Shown: piece after piece, positions 26,901 through 34,599 of the stretch
How the letters are laid out: each line of letters begins with the position of its first letter
Position numbering within the stretch: position 1 is the first letter of the stretch
NCBI RefSeq assembly: GCF_900172275.1
Contig: NZ_FWFT01000003.1
Coordinates: 186,001 to 250,000 of the forward strand
DNA from: Pseudooctadecabacter jejudonensis
GTDB lineage: Bacteria; Pseudomonadota; Alphaproteobacteria; Rhodobacterales; Rhodobacteraceae
DNA: 64,000 bases
Direction: 5' to 3'
The notes under the pieces: generated by a model
The model's input: only the letters and a program-made list of their open reading frames with translations
Database searches by the model: none
What the model was told of the DNA's origin: nothing
Program-made: the position numbers and the translations under genes

Positions 26901-28447
26901 TCAAGTTCTTCCCCAATGGCAAAGGTGCGGGTGCGGGGCCGGTCGGGTACCTCGTGGCCGAACGCGTGCTAGCCTATGACGGCAACCGCGACCTGATCCG
27001 CGATGCTGACGGCCAGCCCAAGACCGTTACCCGCGATCCTTGGCCCGAGGTCCTGCGCGGAAACCCTGAACGCACCGAGGCCCTGATCGACGCCAGCCGC
27101 CACCAATGGACCTACCGTGCGGGCGTAATCAGCTTTGCCGACAGCGACGCCCCGACCGAGGACCAGCAGGCCGAGGTCATGGACGGGTTCGAGCGGCTGG
27201 CCTTCGCGGGGCTGGACCCTGAGCAATATGAGGTGCTCTGGGTCCGCCATCGCCACGAAGGCCGGGTCGAGCTTCACTTCTGCACGCCGCGCCTGGAACT
27301 GACGACGGGAAAGAGCCTCAACATCGCGCCGCCGGGTTACCAGGACGCCTATGACAGCCTGCGGGACGTGATGAACCAGCGCCACGGCTGGGCCGACCCC
27401 ATGGACGTAGAGCGCACCCAGGACGTCCGCGACATCATCGAGTCCCCAACCCGCGCCCAAGGTCGCGACGAGCTGCACGCCTGGATACAGGACCAGATCG
27501 ATATGGGGCAGATCAATGACCGCGCCACTATGGTCGACGCACTCACGGACGCAGGCTTCGACCTGCCACGCACCGGCAAGGCCTACATCACCGCCCGCGA
27601 CCCCGAGACCGGCGAACGCTGGCGGCTGAAAGGAGAGATTTTCCATGAAGACTGGCAAGCCGACCCGGCTGAGCGAGAAGTTGAACGCGGAGCTCGACAC
27701 GATCCGGGCCGAACACGTCGCCTCGATCTCGTCCCAACTCAAGAGCTTCAGGATCGATTTGAAGAACATTGTGGGCGCCGCGCAGCATGCCATCGCGAGC
27801 GATACGCGCCGCTTTCAGACCGAGACAGCGAGCTTGTTCGAGACGCGGCTGAGCTCGATCCGCCTCTGGCTGACGATCTCGCCCTGGCTGATCGCCGGGA
27901 TGGTGCTGACGGGGATCGCCTCGATGATGGCCGCGAGCTTCTTATGGACGGTGCATCTGAAACGCTCGGAGTTGACGGAAATGGGCCTGACACGGATCGA
28001 ACGGCCCGAGGGGACTTGGCTGATCCTGGAACCATCGAAGACACGGCTCAGGACCTGCACGATGGGCGAGAGACCCGTCACCTGCATTCGGATCGTGGAG
28101 GATTAAATGACCCAACTGACAGCCTTGGAACGCGACTTACTCGCCTGCGTCGAGCGGTTGGTGACGGCCTCAGAGGCCTCCGCGAGGGATTTGACCGCCT
28201 TGGAAACACGCTCGACCGGCAGGATCGAGAGGGAACTAGCTGGATTGAAAGACTGCGTGACCTTGCTCATTCGTTCGCAGGCCGCATCCATGAAGGCCTT
28301 GAGCGGATTGCTGAACGACGAGGCGAGCTACAAGACGCTGGACGAGAACTTGCAGCAGAGCTTGAGCTTAGCGAAAGCCGCCGCCGAGAGATTGAGGGAC
28401 AGCTAGACAGCCAGGAGGCTCATGCGGAACGGGGGCTGCGGCACTAG
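26894..28447 (+). CDS. mobA: Relaxase/mobilization nuclease
   Basis: A 517-aa relaxase. The N-terminus FFPNGKGAGAGPVGYLV and the metal-binding motif HRHEGRVELHF (residues 119-129) identify the nuclease domain of the MOB-P/VirD2-like type; catalytic Tyr candidates lie in the first 30 residues. The C-terminal half (from about 290) is highly charged and helical. That part overlaps two other genes in the +1 frame, so its composition is constrained. The GTG start overlaps mobC. It would nick oriT and pilot the strand through a helper system. Confidence 0.85.
   Translation: MLIKFFPNGKGAGAGPVGYLVAERVLAYDGNRDLIRDADGQPKTVTRDPWPEVLRGNPERTEALIDASRHQWTYRAGVISFADSDAPTEDQQAEVMDGFERLAFAGLDPEQYEVLWVRHRHEGRVELHFCTPRLELTTGKSLNIAPPGYQDAYDSLRDVMNQRHGWADPMDVERTQDVRDIIESPTRAQGRDELHAWIQDQIDMGQINDRATMVDALTDAGFDLPRTGKAYITARDPETGERWRLKGEIFHEDWQADPAEREVERGARHDPGRTRRLDLVPTQELQDRFEEHCGRRAACHRERYAPLSDRDSELVRDAAELDPPLADDLALADRRDGADGDRLDDGRELLMDGASETLGVDGNGPDTDRTARGDLADPGTIEDTAQDLHDGRETRHLHSDRGGLNDPTDSLGTRLTRLRRAVGDGLRGLREGFDRLGNTLDRQDREGTSWIERLRDLAHSFAGRIHEGLERIAERRGELQDAGRELAAELELSESRRREIEGQLDSQEAHAERGLRH
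27645..28106 (+). CDS. MbeB/MobB-like membrane mobilisation protein, nested
   Basis: A 153-aa protein encoded entirely inside the relaxase gene in the +1 frame. It has a strong Shine-Dalgarno (AGGAG at 27631-27635, nine bases before the ATG). An N-terminal helical region (LSEKLNAELDTIRAEH) precedes a transmembrane segment at about residues 73-103 (LWLTISPWLIAGMVLTGIAS) and a C-terminal domain ending RPVTCIRIVED. This layout and position mirror ColE1 mbeB within mbeA. Homology is inferred from architecture; direct similarity was not computed. Confidence 0.65.
   Translation: MKTGKPTRLSEKLNAELDTIRAEHVASISSQLKSFRIDLKNIVGAAQHAIASDTRRFQTETASLFETRLSSIRLWLTISPWLIAGMVLTGIASMMAASFLWTVHLKRSELTEMGLTRIERPEGTWLILEPSKTRLRTCTMGERPVTCIRIVED
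28107..28406 (+). CDS. MbeD/MobD-like coiled-coil protein, nested
   Basis: A 99-aa helical protein beginning directly after the stop of the mobB-like gene (TAA then ATG) and preceded by GGAGG. It lies inside the relaxase gene in another frame. The sequence LTALERDLLACVERLV followed by heptad-like SARDLTALETRSTGRIERE predicts a coiled coil. ColE1 MbeD has the same size, N-terminal pattern and nested position and acts in entry exclusion/mobilisation; the same role here is inferred. Confidence 0.6.
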   Translation: MTQLTALERDLLACVERLVTASEASARDLTALETRSTGRIERELAGLKDCVTLLIRSQAASMKALSGLLNDEASYKTLDENLQQSLSLAKAAAERLRDS

Positions 28448-28488
28448 GGGTAGAGGCATGTAAATATTTGAAAACGTGCGGTAAAACT

Positions 28489-29820
28489 CTATAAGCTTGC
28501 CTTTTTGAAGCGTCTGAATTGGTAGGAGAGGGATTCCGGGGCCAACTTATGCATCACGCTCTTTCCATCCAGTTTTCTGTATGCCGTAGCCTTAAGTTCC
28601 GATGAAACCACGATTAGCCCAGATTTAGGGTTTATTGCGATCATGCCAGCGTCAAATAGTGAGTGAACATCTCTCCTTAGGATCAGGCTGTTCTCTGGCA
28701 CTTCAAATGCGGGGTTGCCAGTGTGAGGAATAACGTGAGCCGCTTCCAACACCGTTGGCGGCGTAAAGCCTGTCACGACACAACGCCCACCATGACGTAG
28801 CATCGCTGCTTCCCGGAATTTCTGTTGTTCAGGTCTCGCCTTGACGGTTGTTGTCTTCCTTTCTTCTTCTGCCGCCAATACGGCATCACGGTCATCGGAA
28901 AGCGCTCGATCCAAAGGCGATAGGTGCTGAAGCTCAAGGCTTGAAATTGCGTCGGACTTCCTCGAACCATAGCTCAGAATAAGTTCATCAATCTCGGCCT
29001 GCTCATCAGGTTTCATTGCCCAAGCTCTGGGACTGCGATCCTCATTTATGCGGTCAAGAACCGTCGAATTCCATCCAGTAGCACCAAGGCTGCGAAACCC
29101 AAACGGGCTCTTGAGCAGAGCAAGTTCAGCAAGCAGTATTTCAAGGACACCGTCCTTTAGATGCGCGTCTTTTGCTTTTGCGATGCCAGTCAAGCCGAGC
29201 CCTGATCCAAATGCTTCTTCCTCGTTAGCCCAGAGGTAAAGGACATCGCCAGCAACAACTTGGGGACCGGGGGACTTATCGGTCCAAGAGCTTGCACGGG
29301 GGCTGTCCCAAGGCATGCTCAAGACCTGATCGTCCCAGTCTCGCGGATCAATCGGACGGGATACACCACCAGGGCCATGGAGTTCGCCGTTAAACTTCAG
29401 CAAAAAGGCATGTGAACCGGCGTCGCCAGCATCAACTTGCTTTCGAAACGATGATCGCCAAATCGCCCGGCCGCCTGGCAGATCGTCTGCAACCGCACGA
29501 AGTTCTTGAATCGAGCCCCAGTCATACTGAAAGACGTTCTCTTGTGCGTCGGCAATGTCGACCGCCCCTATCGCTTCCCGAATATAGTCGAGAGCATCAT
29601 CATCTGGATATCGGTGTCCTTTGCGAACAAGTATTGTTGTCAAAGGCGGTAACCGCTTGTCGTGCATGTAATGCAGAACTGCGTACAGATTCTTGCCGAG
29701 CCCCCGACCCGTCGGATGCGGCCACCCTATCGCTTCGGCCAGTTCTTGGTAGGTCGTTCGTTTTTTTGCTATAGCTTTCCAAGCCAAGAAGCGTGCGATT
29801 TCAAGCTGAAGTGCGTTCAT
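28489..29820 (-). CDS. HNH endonuclease, restriction-like
   Basis: A 443-aa protein. The C-terminal HNH_2-type nuclease is evident: RHGGRCVVTGFTP, EAAHVIPH, NSLILRRDVHSLFDAG (residues 345-400). The N-terminal 50 residues (YQELAEAIGWPHPTGRGLGK) look like a winged-helix domain related to alkyltransferase-like DNA-binding proteins, and the middle (130-230) has a strand-rich part with WDSPRASSWTDK. The combination suggests a modification-dependent or type II-like nuclease. It stands alone on the minus strand, convergent with the mobilisation operon and 9 bp downstream of the HigA-like gene. Confidence 0.75.
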   Translation of the reverse strand: MNALQLEIARFLAWKAIAKKRTTYQELAEAIGWPHPTGRGLGKNLYAVLHYMHDKRLPPLTTILVRKGHRYPDDDALDYIREAIGAVDIADAQENVFQYDWGSIQELRAVADDLPGGRAIWRSSFRKQVDAGDAGSHAFLLKFNGELHGPGGVSRPIDPRDWDDQVLSMPWDSPRASSWTDKSPGPQVVAGDVLYLWANEEEAFGSGLGLTGIAKAKDAHLKDGVLEILLAELALLKSPFGFRSLGATGWNSTVLDRINEDRSPRAWAMKPDEQAEIDELILSYGSRKSDAISSLELQHLSPLDRALSDDRDAVLAAEEERKTTTVKARPEQQKFREAAMLRHGGRCVVTGFTPPTVLEAAHVIPHTGNPAFEVPENSLILRRDVHSLFDAGMIAINPKSGLIVVSSELKATAYRKLDGKSVMHKLAPESLSYQFRRFKKASL

Positions 29821-29829
29821 TGCAACTGG

Positions 29830-30105
29830 CTAAGTACGCGAATTCGGCACACTTTCGGGAGCCAAAAATACTCCGTCGTATTGTGCTTGCAGGTTCACCC
29901 AGTAGGCCGGGGTCGTGTTGAATACGCGAGCGAGGCGCAGCGCCGTATCAGGCGTGATCCCGGTCGTGCCCTTGATCAACCGCTCGATCCGCGTCCGAGG
30001 CATACCCAGACGCCGCGCAAACGCGATGCCCCCCATGTCCAGGGGATCAAGATAAAGCTCTTTCAGGACTTCACCGGGGTGCATTGGTTCTTCAAGCGCG
30101 CTCAT
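29830..30105 (-). CDS. higA: HigA-family antitoxin, orphan
   Basis: A 91-aa XRE-type protein with the HigA pattern EEPMHPGEVLKELYLDPL, then RLGMPRTRIERLIKGTTGITPDTALRLAR and the terminal TPAYWVNLQAQYD. It is normally paired with an upstream HigB RNase, but no HigB-like frame is present; upstream are the HicA-like toxin and its HTH partner. ATG 30105 was chosen over 30111 because AGGAAG precedes it. It could antagonise a remote toxin or serve as a third component or regulator of the adjacent module. Confidence 0.8.
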   Translation of the reverse strand: MSALEEPMHPGEVLKELYLDPLDMGGIAFARRLGMPRTRIERLIKGTTGITPDTALRLARVFNTTPAYWVNLQAQYDGVFLAPESVPNSRT

Positions 30106-30119
30106 CACCACACACTTCC

Positions 30120-30707
30120 TCAGGCCGCACTGGTTCGTGGCTCGGCGTTCACTTCATCCGCGTAGATGAATTGTTTGGCGTCCTCGCGCACTTCTAGCGT
30201 CGCCACGTCAATCGCACCAACGGCAAGGCCTGCGTTCACCCGCCGGGCCGGTCTCCCCGCGCTCAGCCACTTCCCCGCTTTGTCCACTGCGAAGCGCCCT
30301 TTGCGCGCGCCAGCGCCTATGCCTGCCGCTGCGTCGATGATGACGACTGCGACTTCCTCCATCCGGAACAGCCCGCCCTGACTTGCCGGTGGCATCTTGC
30401 GCTTTTGCAGCGACTGGCGTGTCACTCCCAACCGCTTAGCAACATCAGCCAAACTGACGAGGTCAGGCCGCACTTCTCGCAAGACCGAGCCCGCAGGCAA
30501 TTGCTTTTGTATCGCACGCGCCGCATCTAGGATCGCATCCTCAGCGCGATCACTCGCCGCTTCCAATGCAATACCAAGCATGCCAGGCACGCCGGTCCCG
30601 ACGATGGCATCCTCGAAACCAGCCTCGAAGACCACGTCCATCAGATCGAACGCTTCATGTTCACCCTTTGGAAGGGCGAAGATCAGTTCAAACTCGATTT
30701 CTGCCAT
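30120..30707 (-). CDS. HTH antitoxin of HicA-like toxin
   Basis: A 195-aa protein with an N-terminal alpha/beta domain (AEIEFELIFALPKGEHEA, DAIVGTGVPGMLGI) and a helix-turn-helix at about residues 90-125 (SLADVAKRLGVTRQSLQKRK). I remember this architecture beside HicA-like toxins, where it supplies antitoxin and DNA-binding function. The ATG at 30707 lies one base after the toxin stop with AAAGGA upstream, so the two are coupled; a longer frame to 30761 would overlap the toxin. It then runs into the HigA-like gene. Confidence 0.65.
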   Translation of the reverse strand: MAEIEFELIFALPKGEHEAFDLMDVVFEAGFEDAIVGTGVPGMLGIALEAASDRAEDAILDAARAIQKQLPAGSVLREVRPDLVSLADVAKRLGVTRQSLQKRKMPPASQGGLFRMEEVAVVIIDAAAGIGAGARKGRFAVDKAGKWLSAGRPARRVNAGLAVGAIDVATLEVREDAKQFIYADEVNAEPRTSAA

Positions 30708-30708
30708 A

Positions 30709-30987
30709 TTATTCATCCTTTTGCGCGCCTTCGTTCGTGTTGTCGAGTTTCGTGCAACCAAGCGCCCGACTTCTCAATTGCCGCGCAAAGCGGCCCGGAT
30801 TCTGAGGCGTCGACCATACACCCATCTGACAAAACTCACCGCACCGGCAGTCAGGATCGTTGTTCGGGCATCGGATCAGGCCCCAGGCATGACCGCGCCC
30901 AGAACGCAGAGTGACCGTCCAGCCCAAGGCCTCCAGCTCACGCAGAACAGCCTCGATCTCTTTCGACTTGTGCGGCTTTCTAGCCAT
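30709..30987 (-). CDS. HicA-like toxin
   Basis: A 92-aa protein with KSKEIEAVLRELEALGWTV and SGRGHAWG, the HicA pattern of a helix then a strand carrying the catalytic His after a Gly/Ser turn. It is followed by a Cys-rich insertion (CPNNDPDCRCGEFC) and STPQNPGRFARQL. This matches a HicA-like subgroup with Cys-rich middle rather than classic ~60-aa HicA. It would be an mRNA interferase neutralised by the next protein. It is the first gene of a three-gene minus-strand operon. Confidence 0.65.
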   Translation of the reverse strand: MARKPHKSKEIEAVLRELEALGWTVTLRSGRGHAWGLIRCPNNDPDCRCGEFCQMGVWSTPQNPGRFARQLRSRALGCTKLDNTNEGAQKDE

Positions 30988-31060
30988 TAGATAGTCTCAC
31001 TTTCTTAAGCTGTCAATCGACAACCTTGCACAAGTATCAGCCACATAGCGCCGATCCGGC

Positions 31061-32710
31061 TTACTTGTGGGCAAAAAACAGTCCCATGGGTGACTTCTTG
31101 AGCTCAACTTGCGCATCTTTCAGATTACGGAAGCGTTCGGGTAGCTCTTTCAGCTTAGGAGCATCGACCACTTGATTGATTGCAAATGCCGCCGCTCCAA
31201 ATGCCGGTGTCCCAGTAGCAATTGCCGCAACCTCAATTGTTCCCGCAACGATCCAAGAGCCGAGGTCCTGTCCCGCAAACTTCATACCTTTTCCACGAAG
31301 TTCTCGGATGTTTTCTTGGTGCCTCTCAAAGGCGTCTTGCACGTTCTCAACGATCTGATCACTAGACCTGAAGAAAGAATCGGGCTTGGACGCCGCAATT
31401 TCACTGACACCTTGCGACAACATTTCACGGATTTCATCAAAAGCGCCCTGCTGGCGCATTTCTATGAGAGCGGCTGGCGGAATGTTGCCAAGCCATTGCA
31501 TATCCGTTTCCCCAACGCGTTGCAGGCCTCTCACCATATGTAAGCTTGTCACGTCATCTTCAGCCAATGCCGAATTATACTCCAACTTCCAGCTAAAATA
31601 CTTCCACGACGTGGCCGCATCAATCAAAGGCGTGCCCATAAGGTAGCGACTTTTGAGTAATATGTCGGTCGACTGCATCATTCTGCCCATGCATTGGGAG
31701 GCGACCAAGCCACCGGCATTGGTGCCAGTCGGCAATAACCCATCACCGCTCTCAATTGAGCGACGAATTTGCTGTTCCAATGGCTCTGTCCAATCGGTGT
31801 CAAATAGCAACCGATCTCTATCTACTAGCTCTTTAACGACGCTTTCTGGCGTGTCTAAATCTGTTGCAAAATCAAATAGTTCTTCAACTGAACTGAAACC
31901 GCGACCAAAGAGTTTCCCAGCATGGACGAGAGCATCCGTTTCCGCCAAACCCTTAAGGAAATCCACCTCTTCCTCGTCGACAGAAGATTTGAATGGCGTG
32001 ACGATCACAATTGGATTCTCCAACTCGGCAAGAGCTAGGTCACGATATTGCATCAGGTTGATCGCGTGTTTTACCAGGTAGTAGACCTGCAGTTCCGGAG
32101 TCACGCGTTCAAAAATGTGGCGGGTGTGCCAAAACGGGTCTGACAGCACAATTGTATCAACATACAAACCGGTGCTGCTTGCAATATTGCGCTGGTAGGA
32201 CGGAAACAGATCACCACCAAAAACCGCCTTCACTCCGGTCAAATCCTGCACGTGATAATGTGAGGGCTCGGTCAAAGCCGACCAGAACTCCTCTAGACCT
32301 TCCAAAAACTTGGGGATCTGCGGGCTTATGTCGGCAACAACGTGGGGTTGCCTAGACACCATTTCTGCAAAGACATGTGCGTCGTACCCTTTGTCGCGAG
32401 CTTCGTTAACGAAGAACCCAAGATTGTCTTCAATGTACCTGAAATAAGAGTGAGCAATCTCCTCCAAAGAAACCGCGTCTTTCGCATCTTGGCGGTTTTT
32501 GACGACCGCAGCCATCATTGCCATTGTACGAACGCGGCCATCGACGGTTGATAGATCGATCTTGCCGTCTGCTCCGTAGCGGACCGCTCCTATACTTTCC
32601 TCAAAATCCGCAGCGAGGTGCTCTGCAATGTGTATTTTACCTTCCTCAAACTGCGCACGGAGCACCTCTAACCGCCAACGTAGCTCTTCATCATAATCTT
32701 CCTGGGTCAT
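31061..32710 (-). CDS. Uncharacterised 549-aa protein in defence operon
   Basis: I do not recognise this protein. The N-terminal 45 residues are charged and helical. It has a mixed alpha/beta middle (around 170-260, LYVDTIVLSDPFWHTRHIF) and a C-terminal hydrophobic segment at about 495-520 (SWIVAGTIEVAAIATGTPAFGAA region) that may insert in a membrane. Helices with Arg/Glu follow to the end. It sits 30 bases downstream of the Mrr-type nuclease on the same strand and is the last gene of that operon. A possible effector or regulator of the nuclease module; nothing in the sequence fixes its role. Confidence 0.6.
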   Translation of the reverse strand: MTQEDYDEELRWRLEVLRAQFEEGKIHIAEHLAADFEESIGAVRYGADGKIDLSTVDGRVRTMAMMAAVVKNRQDAKDAVSLEEIAHSYFRYIEDNLGFFVNEARDKGYDAHVFAEMVSRQPHVVADISPQIPKFLEGLEEFWSALTEPSHYHVQDLTGVKAVFGGDLFPSYQRNIASSTGLYVDTIVLSDPFWHTRHIFERVTPELQVYYLVKHAINLMQYRDLALAELENPIVIVTPFKSSVDEEEVDFLKGLAETDALVHAGKLFGRGFSSVEELFDFATDLDTPESVVKELVDRDRLLFDTDWTEPLEQQIRRSIESGDGLLPTGTNAGGLVASQCMGRMMQSTDILLKSRYLMGTPLIDAATSWKYFSWKLEYNSALAEDDVTSLHMVRGLQRVGETDMQWLGNIPPAALIEMRQQGAFDEIREMLSQGVSEIAASKPDSFFRSSDQIVENVQDAFERHQENIRELRGKGMKFAGQDLGSWIVAGTIEVAAIATGTPAFGAAAFAINQVVDAPKLKELPERFRNLKDAQVELKKSPMGLFFAHK

Positions 32711-32740
32711 GCTATTTCTCGCTCGAATTTTTGATGTTAA

Positions 32741-33649
32741 TTAGATGCCTTCAAACCAGTTTGGCTTAATGCTCACCCTCTCAATCATCTCTGTCGCGAC
32801 CCCAAGCCGATTTTCCTTCAGCAACTCACACAGCCGGTCACCGTCGATGAGATCAATCGCAATAGCGCCGTCGCGCGTGGCTTCGTCTGACGCTTGGCTG
32901 GTAAAATGCCCAGTGGTGATGAACAGCCCTTTGTCTGCGCGGCCCTGCAACGCCCCCCGGAAGTCACGGATTTCCTTGGAGCCAACGCTGCCTTTCCAAC
33001 GCTTGCACTGAAAGTAGACCTGGAACGACACAAGATTGACGCGTAGCACCCCAACACCATCGATCCCGCCGTCGCCTGACTTGCCTCGAACCTCAACTTT
33101 GGTGAAACCCGCCTCACGAAGAAGACGCTGCGCTAGCCGTTCAAACCCGTCCGGCATCATCCTGCCCAGCACGGCCAGAAGCGCCGACTTCCAATCTTCC
33201 TCATCAGCCGGGCCGTCTTCGGCCAAGACCTCAATCTCTTCGCCCCTGTCAGCATCAGCCTTCTTGGCGGCCAACCGCTTCAGGCGGGCGCGCTCGCGTT
33301 CTTCCTGCGTCACCTGATCATAGATCGCTTGCGTCGCACTCAACTCGGAAATCGCGGAGCCTGTCTCGGTCAAGGCCCAGACTCCGCGCTTGGAGTTGTT
33401 AAGCGCATCACCCCGTTTCAGATAGGTCCGCGCCCAGGCGAGGTAGTAGTTTACCCGCGTGCGGTTTTCGTCGCGAGGCATGGTGAAAGCCTGTTCGGCC
33501 TCTGTCACACCTTCCAGCTCAATAACCTTCTCATCAAGCTCCTGGATTGTCGCGGACCCGCCGAGGTCTTTCAGTGCCTCGACCGTGACAAGCATCATTC
33601 CGGGAAGGTCCGGGAGCGTCTCTGCATCAATTTCAAATCGTCTCATCAA
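32741..33649 (-). CDS. Mrr-family restriction endonuclease
   Basis: A 302-aa protein. Residues 1-105 form the Mrr N-terminal winged helix (LKRGDALNNSKRGVWALTETG). A charged linker follows. The catalytic Mrr domain (165-290) has FERLAQRLL, the PD-(D/E)xK residues as Asp197 in GGIDG and Gln214-x-Lys216 in FQCKRW, and TTGHFT after them. Mrr enzymes cut methylated DNA. It lies between the EVE-GIY-YIG-like protein and the unknown 549-aa protein in one operon headed by an XRE regulator, so it probably restricts foreign modified DNA. Confidence 0.9.
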   Translation of the reverse strand: MMRRFEIDAETLPDLPGMMLVTVEALKDLGGSATIQELDEKVIELEGVTEAEQAFTMPRDENRTRVNYYLAWARTYLKRGDALNNSKRGVWALTETGSAISELSATQAIYDQVTQEERERARLKRLAAKKADADRGEEIEVLAEDGPADEEDWKSALLAVLGRMMPDGFERLAQRLLREAGFTKVEVRGKSGDGGIDGVGVLRVNLVSFQVYFQCKRWKGSVGSKEIRDFRGALQGRADKGLFITTGHFTSQASDEATRDGAIAIDLIDGDRLCELLKENRLGVATEMIERVSIKPNWFEGI

Positions 33650-33659
33650 AATCCCTCAT

Positions 33660-34598
33660 TCAAAACCGCGACACACCTGGGATCGATGAGAACAGCAGAA
33701 CCGCGTCCATACTATCGCCCCAGAAAAACTCACCGCCCAGGCTTTCCAACTTGCCGGACTTATCCTTGAATAATTGCTCTGCCGCTTCAGCCGCTTTGCG
33801 ATCCGCGAACGGGGCCTGCAGCTCGATCTGCCAGCGCCCCTTCGCAGCGGGCGGAATGCCTGCGTTCAGCTGGCCGGAGCGGGACGCCGGATCGTTCGAG
33901 ACACCGATCTTCATTGCGACCGACTTGCTGCCAAAAGCCTTGGCGCGCCCCAATAGCGCAGCGCCGTCACCGTCAAACTTAGCCAGGTACAAGAAGGTTT
34001 CGCCATCGGTGTAGGTGGACGTCCGTTCGCCGTTAGACCCCGGAAACGCCTTTGACGGAAAAAACTCCTCTTTGAACGGGGTGTCGGTCAGACCGCTATC
34101 ACCGACTGGCTCTTCGCCGAAGACGTTGACCTCTGTCACCTTGATCTTCAGCGCCGTCTCGATCTCGGCAGTCGACAGGGCACGGCCCCAAACGCCGATG
34201 CCTTGCCCTGCGTCCTTGTCGTAGGTGTCGGGTGCGATGCGTTCGATCGACATCTTGTCGAGCGCACGCCATGCGCGACGCACGGGAAGGCCATAGGTCC
34301 ACTTTTCGCCGTTGCCTCTTTCTCGTTTGGCCTCAAGCGAAGCTTCAGACGCCTTTTCGTGATCGCGTATTGGGCGTGCTTCGATCTCGACAAACCCAAT
34401 GATATGGGAACGCATAGATTTCTTGGTGTTGCCTGAAGCCGCACCATAGATCATCATCAAGTCTCCGTCGTTCAGTTCACGCAGGGCGCGTGCCTGACCA
34501 CTCTCGTTAGTCCAGCCGACATAGCCGTCCAGTTCCGGGTCGAAGCCGTAAAAGGCGCGTATCCACATGTTGCGCCCGTCGGGCAGACCGGAACTCAT
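33660..34598 (-). CDS. Putative EVE/PUA-GIY-YIG (T5orf172-like) nuclease
   Basis: A 312-aa protein with two parts. Residues 11-80 (MWIRAFYGFDPELDG, LNDGDLMMIYGAAS, IIGFVEIEARPI) have the strand pattern of a PUA/EVE-like modified-base reader. Residues 205-300 have a GIY-YIG pattern of the T5orf172/MUG113 type: FLYLAKFDGD, AMKIGVSNDPASRSGQLNAG and FADRKAAEAAEQLF. It starts one base after the type IIG enzyme stop and ends 11 bases from the Mrr gene start, so it is tightly in the operon. A nuclease guided by a modified base is the inferred role. Domain calls are by eye and moderately sure. Confidence 0.6.
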   Translation of the reverse strand: MSSGLPDGRNMWIRAFYGFDPELDGYVGWTNESGQARALRELNDGDLMMIYGAASGNTKKSMRSHIIGFVEIEARPIRDHEKASEASLEAKRERGNGEKWTYGLPVRRAWRALDKMSIERIAPDTYDKDAGQGIGVWGRALSTAEIETALKIKVTEVNVFGEEPVGDSGLTDTPFKEEFFPSKAFPGSNGERTSTYTDGETFLYLAKFDGDGAALLGRAKAFGSKSVAMKIGVSNDPASRSGQLNAGIPPAAKGRWQIELQAPFADRKAAEAAEQLFKDKSGKLESLGGEFFWGDSMDAVLLFSSIPGVSRF

Positions 34599-34599
34599 G

